Of a stretch of 43,614 bases of DNA, positions 38,566 to 43,614 are shown in pieces. Where the stretch lies: contig JARWMV010000121.1 in the NCBI GenBank assembly GCA_030998015.1, positions 1-43,614 on the forward strand, given 5' to 3'. The notes under the pieces were generated by a model, which saw only the letters and a program-made list of their open reading frames with translations, ran no database searches and was not told where the DNA came from. The first letter of the stretch is position 1. The number at the start of each line of letters is the position of its first letter. The stretch comes from Ceratorhiza oryzae-sativae. Lineage: Eukaryota; Basidiomycota; Agaricomycetes; Cantharellales; Ceratobasidiaceae. Both the position numbers and the translations under genes were made by a program.

Positions 38566-38645
38566 CTGTAGACCCCCAATGATTACATTATTGGGGGGCT
38601 ACTGCCCCTCAAACAATGCAGCGTAGCTGCACATGTTTGGGGGTC
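38566..38645 (+). repeat. C-rich hairpin insert in HE-3
   Basis: ACCCCCAATGATTACATTATTGGGGGG followed by a CTGCCCCTCAAACAATGCAGCG element. The coding text resumes as VERPEYG. Just downstream, 38680-38716 holds a short tandem repeat TTGCATGGTGGTCCAG. Confidence 0.7.
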
Positions 38646-38769
38646 AGTAGAGAGACCAGAGTATGGTTTCAACTGGTCCAGTTGCATGGTGGTCCAGTTG
38701 CATGGTGGTCCAGATGGAAATATACCTTATCCTATGTGGATCTCCGGGTTTGTTTCTGGAAAATGATAA

Positions 38770-39525
38770 CCTCGACTGTGGGCGGCTTTAGCCGCCCACA
38801 GGCTCCGGGCAGCGTAGCTGCACATGTTTGGGGGGCAGAAGTCTGCGGTCGTGTTCCTGGAACAAGACCACAGACGAGGTAGAAATAGTAATTCAAGTTT
38901 TTATCCTTAAAAATAAATTATTTGAAACTAATCTTAGTTACGAGGCTAACTTTTTTTAAAAGTTTATTTCTGAGTTGTCTCCTAATGATAAATATCCATT
39001 TAGGAAGACAAGCCAACTTTTAGGTCCGGGGTTCCAAGATTGGTCTTTCTGTCTCCGAGGGCTCCAGTGATGGACTCCTCAGCCGGGAAGTCGATTTGAG
39101 CTTTACTTCTATCCAGATATGGAAGAAACCGGACCTTTGGATTCTATTGTTCTCCGTATAGAGATGTAGACGATTCCAAAGTTAGGTCAGATTCCTAAAA
39201 TTTGAAGAAAGTTTTGAGTCCTATAATCGCCTGAATCATACCCCCGCTTATCGGCTGAAATCTTAGGTGTAACCCAAGATTTCAGCCGATAAGCGGAGGG
39301 TCAACGACCCGTGGGTATGGTTATCGAGGCCGCGTTCGCGGCGAGGTATTGCGAGGTACCCTGGAACTTTCAGTTCCAGGGTACCTAGGAATCAGACGCC
39401 GCGCGCACGCCAGGGCCGCCTTGGCTTAAGCCAAGGCGTTCGCAGGCGTGCACGGGTCATAAATTGTGTGGCAAATAGGGTATTCAAAACAACATAACTC
39501 GTGTTTTCACCTTTTTAATTTTTAA
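38770..39525. other. Hairpins, unassigned DNA and a family B composite
   Basis: GTGGGCGGC and GTCTGCGGTC hairpins to 38880. 38881-39236 is plain unassigned DNA. 39237-39457 is a family B composite with the ATCGGCTGAAATC hairpin. 39458-39525 is the AT-rich leader of HE-F. No gene. Confidence 0.5.
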
Positions 39526-40056
39526 ATGAGAAATATTACAAAATCACAATTTCACACTTTTTCTCCTCTTAGCCGAAAAATTATGACAAAAGAAGAACGA
39601 TCACTTTTTTCTTTATCTGCTGATTTAAAGGCCATATTGGTTGGTCTACTATTGGGAGACCTTTATGCTCGAAAACAAAAAAGAAGTGTAAATGCGTGTT
39701 TATGCTTCGAACAGGGACTTGTTCATGAGACTTATCTTTTCCATCTCTACGATTTATTTAAAAGTTACTGTCAATCAGCCCCCCAAACAAGTAATCGACT
39801 TCCTGATAAACGAACCGGTAAAATCTATGCTAGAGTCACATTTACAACCTGTGCATTACCTTGCTTTAATGAGTTATATGACCCGCGCACGCCAGGGCCG
39901 CAGCTTATAGCTGCGATCGTAGGCGGGCACGGGTAAGTGATCTACTTACTCCTATATCTTTAGCTTATTGGCTATGCGACGATGGTAGTTTTTGTAAATC
40001 AAGTCAAAGAGTTACTCTTTGTACAGAATCATTTACTTTCCCCACAGAATCGACGC
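39526..40056 (+). pseudogene. HE-F: LAGLIDADG endonuclease, N-terminal two-thirds
   Basis: An ATG start (MRNITKSQFHTFSPLS), MTKEERSLFSLSADLKA, an intact first motif ILVGLLLGDLYARK, then CFEQGLVHETYLFHLYDLFKSYC, NRLPDKRTGKIYARV, and ALPCFNELYD to 39886. A hairpin insert (39887-39935) replaces about 15 codons around KVVP. Then DLLTPISLAYW, LCDDGSF and TLCTESFTFPTE run to about 40052, where TLE copy 31 cuts in. The missing end matches fragment HE-G (EEVTLLVTVLNDKFGLK), 2.1 kb downstream on the same strand. It has the best-preserved N terminus of the family. Confidence 0.88.
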
Positions 40057-40228
40057 CCGCCGGCGTTAGAGGGAATCCTAAAGATTCCCTCGTAGAAAAT
40101 GACGACCGTTCGTCATTTTCAGCCGGCGGCTAAATATCGATATTATGCCGCGCACTAGCAATCGCAAACGGTTGCGATTGCTCACGTTGGTTGGTGGGAC
40201 AAGTCCCACCAGCAACTAACGCGCGCGG
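40057..40228 (+). repeat. TLE copy 31
   Basis: Mirror of copy 10. Confidence 0.93.
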
Positions 40229-40754
40229 GCCTTCGCAAAGCACCGATTCTTGACCCCCGATTTGCGCCAAATCGGACTCTTCCCTTACAGGCCCCCGCTA
40301 ATCGATACCCCTGCCAAGACGTGCGCTAAAGCGCAGTTCTCTAGGCAGGGTGTAGATTTGCCTTCGCAAATCATCGATTAGTGGGAGCCCTCCGCGCTTA
40401 GGCCGCCCTGCGGGCGATCAAAGAGCGCGGAGGGGAAGAGGTTCCCTAGCAGCGTGTACTTGTACACGCTGACGACAGGGTTAGGGTAGGAGATCTCAGC
40501 GCTTAGGCCGCCCTTCGGGCGATAAAAGAGCGCGTTAGAAAGAAGAAGTAAACTCCCCTGCAAAAAGCCTAGGTACAATTAATTATACCTAGGACTTTTT
40601 GCCGGTAGATCGCTAAAGCGGCCGTGGGCGGCAGGGGACTCCTAAGGATGCCCCTCAAACAATGCAGCGTAGCTGCACATGTTTGGGGGGCAGTAGGCGG
40701 GCGTTTGATTTATATCCTCTGCTAACTTCTATCCTCGCCCCTACAAATTGATGT
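40229..40754. repeat. Hairpin-element cluster
   Basis: Mirror of 13483-14008. No gene. Confidence 0.7.
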
Positions 40755-40976
40755 CCGCCGGCGTTAGAGGGAATCCTCAGATGAGGTAGCCTTGACCATG
40801 AGTCTCATGGTCCAGGCTACCTCCCATAAAGATTCCCTCGTAGAAAATGACGACCGTTCGTCATTTTCAGCCGGCGGCTAAATATCGATATTATGCCGCG
40901 CACTAGCAATCGCAAACGGTTGCGATTGCTCACGTTGGTTGGTGGGACAAGTCCCACCAGCAACTAACGCGCGCGG
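40755..40976 (+). repeat. TLE copy 32, nested
   Basis: Mirror of copy 9. Confidence 0.93.
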
Positions 40977-41344
40977 GCCTACGCAAAGCATCACCCCGCT
41001 AATCGATACCCCTGCCAAGACGTGCGCTAAAGCGCAGTTCTCTAGGCAGGGTGTAGATTTGCCTTCGCAAATCATCGATTAGTTGAGCCCTCCGCGCTTA
41101 GGCCGCCCTGCGGGCGATCAAAGAGCGCGGAGGGATTTGTAAGGAGCGTTCAGCGCTTAGGCCGCGCCTAAAGGCGCGATCAAAGAGCGTTAGAGAAATA
41201 GCTTTTTGACCCGAGCACGCCTGCGAACGCCCTGGCTTAAGCCAAGGCGGCCCTGGCGTGCGCGCGGCGTCTGATTCCGTCGGAATCAGACGCCGGCCGC
41301 GCTGGCGCCACAAGTTTTGTGGCGCGCATTGCAATCATTGGGGG
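40977..41344. repeat. Hairpin-element cluster
   Basis: Mirror of 12893-13260, including a truncated family B piece and the GGCGCCACAAG...ATTGGGGGTC element that abuts the next coding fragment. Confidence 0.7.
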
Positions 41345-41527
41345 TCACCGGCGACGGATTGTTTAAATAGACCCTTAGAAGCTGAAACATTAGAATCAGT
41401 CACATCTATCTACGGTGCGTTACTTGAATTAATTTTAACTCCTGTAATTAAATACACAAGCATAGTTTTACCAAACCCATGGTGGATCGTAGGATTTGTG
41501 AGCTTTAATACTATTTTAGTAAATTAA
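41345..41527 (+). pseudogene. Unidentified C-terminal coding fragment
   Basis: Reads LNRPLEAETLESVTSIYG, LLELILTPVIKYTS and LPNPWWIVGFVSFNTILVN, ending in TAA. The 38259-38500 stretch is a clear paralogue (LNRPLEPETLNSI, LPPVVKYSS, PSPWWVIGFIS), also closing at a TAA just after. WW.VGF resembles the start of a LAGLIDADG helix, but the shared stop argues for a C terminus. Family not recognised. Confidence 0.55.
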
Positions 41528-41650
41528 TGTGCGGAGAATAAAATAAAAGAGATGAAAACAACAATAATGCTTTTTGCTTGTAACATTGTAAATATGTTAG
41601 CCAATGTGCTACCTTCTCTTCGAATATCTCCTCTATTATTACCCTCGAGA
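41528..41650 (+). pseudogene. Unidentified AT-rich coding-like fragment
   Basis: MKTTIMLFACNIVN, MLANVLPSLRISPLLLP, then a TCGATGATTTGCC-type hairpin ends it. No family recognised; SLRI followed by hydrophobics recalls HE-D residues after its first motif. Confidence 0.35.
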
Positions 41651-42152
41651 ATCGATGTAGATTTGCCAGGGCAAATCATCGATTCTCGGCGAGGTATTGC
41701 GAGGTACCCTGGAACTTTAAGTTCCAGGGTACCTCGGAATCAGACGCCCGCCGCGCTGGGGACGACCGAATGCACCTTTACGGTGGTTTTGGGCCCTAGT
41801 GCCCCCCAAACATGTGCAGCTACGCTGCATTGTTTGGGGGGCATCCACCCCCCAAATGAAGCAATTACGGGGCCTCTAAAATAGCTTTGCTATTTTAAGT
41901 GGCCCCTAATTGCATCATTGGGGGTCTACGGGCATCCTCTAGCCCTCCGCGCTTAGGCCGCCCTGCGGGCGATCAAAGAGCGCGGAGGGGAAGAGGTTCC
42001 CTAGCAGCGTGTACTTGTACACGCTGACGACAGGGTTAGGGTAGGAGTTCTCTCTCTTCCCTTTCAGCTGCTCCCCAATGATTGCAATGCGCGCCACAAG
42101 ACGAGCCCCCCGCTCAGGCCGCCCTTCGGGCGATCAAAGAGCGCGTTAGAAA
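41651..42152. repeat. Dense cluster of short hairpin elements
   Basis: Mirror of 12085-12600. Together with 40057-41650 it forms the mosaic separating HE-F from HE-G. Confidence 0.75.
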
Positions 42153-42158
42153 GAAGAA

Positions 42159-42426
42159 GTAACTCTTTTAGTTACTGTCTTAAATGATAAGTTCGGGTTA
42201 AAATGTTACTTAAACAAACCCGCGGCCATAAGGACTTTGATTCCGAGGTAGCCTGGAACCTCGGGGGTCCAGGCTACCTCGCAATACCTCTAGCTACTGG
42301 AGGCCGCGTATCCGCCGGCTCCCGGCGGGGTTATGTAATCATAATACCCGCTTATTCAATTTCTGTGTTACAAGAATTGTTGGCTACTGAGATGAACCCC
42401 ATGATGAAATACAAAATTGGCTTAAA
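42159..42426 (+). pseudogene. HE-G: C-terminal LAGLIDADG fragment, probable end of HE-F
   Basis: 42159-42215 reads VTLLVTVLNDKFGLKCYL, preceded by GAAGAA. A GAGGTAGCCTGG hairpin cassette and others fill 42216-42330. 42331-42426 reads VIIIPAYSISVLQELL and PMMKYKIGL. The residues follow directly on those lost from HE-F at 40052, so the two are best explained as one gene split by a 2.1-kb mosaic. Confidence 0.8.
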
Positions 42427-42631
42427 TCCCCTCCTAGCCAGAACTCCATATGCGAAAAGCAACGGCCTCCCAATGCGTTACCAAGCCTGTAAGGCACGCC
42501 CTACGGGCCAGCGTATTGGGAGTGCCATTACCCCCCCAAACAATGCAGCATAGCTGCATCAGTTTGGGGGGTCAACTGCCATTCATCATCACATGCCCCG
42601 AAGGGCCCGAAAGGGATGATGGCCCCAGAGG
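42427..42631. repeat. Nested C-rich elements
   Basis: The GCGTTACCAAGCCTGTAAGGC element fused to a C-rich AAACAATGCAGC element, then CCCCGAAGGGCCCGAAAGGG hairpins. Mirror 11606-11810. Confidence 0.7.
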
Positions 42632-43272
42632 GAAAAATGCTAATGTAATTTTGAGATTTGAACAAGGAATTATTCATACCCCCGCTTAGGGTCAACCAGC
42701 ATTGTATTTATATATAAATACATGCTGTTGACCCGTGGGTATGGTTATCGAGGCCGCGTTCGCGGCGAGGTATTGCGAGGTACCCTGGAACTTTCAGTTC
42801 CAGGGTACCTCGGAATCAGACGCCGCGCGCACGCCAGGGCCGCCTTGGCTTACATTGACCTTAAGGTCAATATGAGCCAAGCTTGCTTGGCTTAAGCCAA
42901 GGCGTTCGCAGGCGTGCACGGGTCCCGCCGGCGTTAGAGGGAATCCTAAAGATTCCCTCGTAGAAAATGACGACCGTTCGTCATTTTCAGCCGGCGGCTA
43001 AATATCGATATTATGCCGCGCACTAGCAATCGCAAACGGTTGCGATTGCTCACGTTGGTTGGTGGGACAAGTCCCACCAGCAACTAACGCGCGCGGACCT
43101 TTTTCATTTGTATGTTTTATACAAAAATTATTGCTTGTCAGCTCCAACAACCTCTAACCGATTGCCTGACATAAGAACAGGGTGTACAATCGGGTAAGTT
43201 TTAACACTATGGCATTACCTTGTTTTAATGAACTTTATTGTCTTTTTTATTCTGATAAGAAAAAAGTAATTC
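42632..43272 (+). pseudogene. HE-H: LAGLIDADG fragment split by a family B element and a TLE
   Basis: 42632-42670 reads KNANVILRFEQGIIH. After 42674-43096 (family B plus TLE copy 33) it resumes LFHLYVLYKNYC, LSAPTTSNRLPDIRTG. Then a frameshift near 43190, then FNTMALPCFNELYCLFY and KKVIP to 43272. The order matches HE-D and HE-E. Both ends are missing. Confidence 0.82.
42925..43096 (+). repeat. TLE copy 33
   Basis: Mirror of copy 8. Confidence 0.93.
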
Positions 43273-43412
43273 CCCTACCCTATCTCGTGTCAACTACTCT
43301 GAAGTTGTTGCACGTACGTGCAACAATTTCACGCTTGTAGAGGAGACGTCTGTGTGCGGCTTAAGCCGTACACAGACGGCTCCGAAGCTTGAGTCGAACC
43401 GTGGTTTAGCGT
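43273..43412. repeat. GTTGCACGTACGTGCAAC hairpin group
   Basis: Mirror of 10825-10964. Confidence 0.75.
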
Positions 43413-43584
43413 CCGCGCGCGTTAGTTGCTGGTGGGACTTGTCCCACCAACCAACGTGAGCAATCGCAACCGTTTGCGATTGCTAGTGCGCGGCATAATA
43501 TCGATATTTAGCCGCCGGCTGAAAATGACGAACGGTCGTCATTTTCTACGAGGGAATCTTTAGGATTCCCTCTAACGCCGGCGG
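43413..43584 (-). repeat. TLE copy 34
   Basis: Mirror of copy 7. The window ends 30 bases later inside the adjoining family B composite. Confidence 0.93.
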
Positions 43585-43614
43585 GACCCGTGCACGCCTG
43601 CGAACGCCTTGGCT

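Larger units (their letters stand above)
37228..38769 (+). pseudogene. HE-3: shattered LAGLIDADG endonuclease downstream of nad6
   Basis: Pieces: 37228-37629, in frame with nad6 (KLDPWAVTGLVDAEGYFGF, the first motif, then VSLKEFFGVGTV, SKRDLEIIVQHF and VFDMF); 37802-37840 (HLSVEGFMRAVSY); 38259-38331 and 38432-38500 (LNRPLEPETLNSITGIYG, then PSPWWVIGFISG); 38486-38565 in another frame (NLNKGLPEELKIAFTNVVPV); and 38646-38769 (ERPEYGF ... PYPMWISGFVSG, the second motif start). The EELK..F.NVVPVERP spacer followed by PMWISGF is typical of two-motif LAGLIDADG_1 nucleases. The NRPLEP segment also exists alone at 41345-41527, so it may be foreign to this gene. Two TLEs, a family B element and C-rich elements split it. 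Confidence 0.8.
10623..43614. repeat. Giant palindrome 2 (axis near 27117)
   Basis: Position x matches the complement of 54234-x over most of the arms (54235 near the axis, 54237-54239 further out). Arms are about 16.5 kb. They carry nad6, tRNA-Asn, several LAGLIDADG ORFs and most hairpin elements. The right arm reaches the last base of the window, which falls inside a repeat rather than at a natural boundary. The arms differ by scattered 1-2 bp indels, most of them in and just after nad6. Confidence 0.97.

Noticed and set aside
1..43614. A pair of ordinary large inverted repeats in a circular genome
   Set aside because: Possible but not favoured: each palindrome is closed at its centre by a hairpin rather than a single-copy region, and symmetry never ends inside the window. 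Kept as the main alternative to hairpin ends.

Overview
The window is fungal mitochondrial DNA, most like a chytrid (Rhizophydiales or Batrachochytrium type). AT-rich mitochondrial genes (nad4L, nad6, tRNA-Asp, tRNA-Asn) and decayed LAGLIDADG homing-endonuclease ORFs sit in a dense matrix of short GC-rich hairpin elements. No rRNA, cox, cob or atp gene was recognised, so this is probably one chromosome of a multipartite mitochondrial genome. The organism call is inference from gene set and architecture.

Architecture. Two giant near-perfect palindromes fill almost the whole window. Palindrome 1 (1-8686) has its axis near 4344. Palindrome 2 (10623-43614) has its axis near 27117. They are separated by 1.9 kb of single-copy DNA (8687-10622). 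Neither palindrome loses symmetry inside the window; both simply run off its ends. The simplest reading is one linear molecule of about 22.8 kb (4344-27117) with covalently closed hairpin ends, assembled by reading round both tips. Every gene in 1-4343 therefore recurs inverted in 4344-8686, and every gene in 27118-43614 recurs inverted in 10623-27116.

Region by region along the molecule. From the left tip: two homologous broken endonuclease genes (HE-1B behind a group I intron core, HE-1A behind nad4L), then an unassigned structured segment, tRNA-Asp, and more structured unassigned DNA. Then come endonuclease fragments H and G, an unidentified coding fragment, broken endonuclease F, broken endonuclease HE-3 just downstream of nad6, nad6, endonucleases E and D in tandem, tRNA-Asn, long hairpin-element stretches, and broken endonuclease C next to the right tip. 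All recognised genes lie on the same strand of the molecule.

Elements. A 172-bp two-lobed multi-hairpin repeat occurs 34 times in the window (18 per molecule). Seven of the 18 carry the same 50-bp hairpin nested inside one arm. All five copies left of about 10.9 kb have one orientation and all thirteen to the right have the other. Smaller elements beginning ACCCCC and ending GGGGGT or GGAGGT/C are flanked by 5-6 bp direct duplications (CTATAG, CATTG, CGTCG, AGTTG), and a 246-bp composite by TCATA. In several cases removing the insert restores an endonuclease reading frame. This points to miniature transposon-like hairpins that spread recently and nest in each other, mostly in expendable homing-endonuclease DNA, while nad4L, nad6 and the tRNAs are spared.
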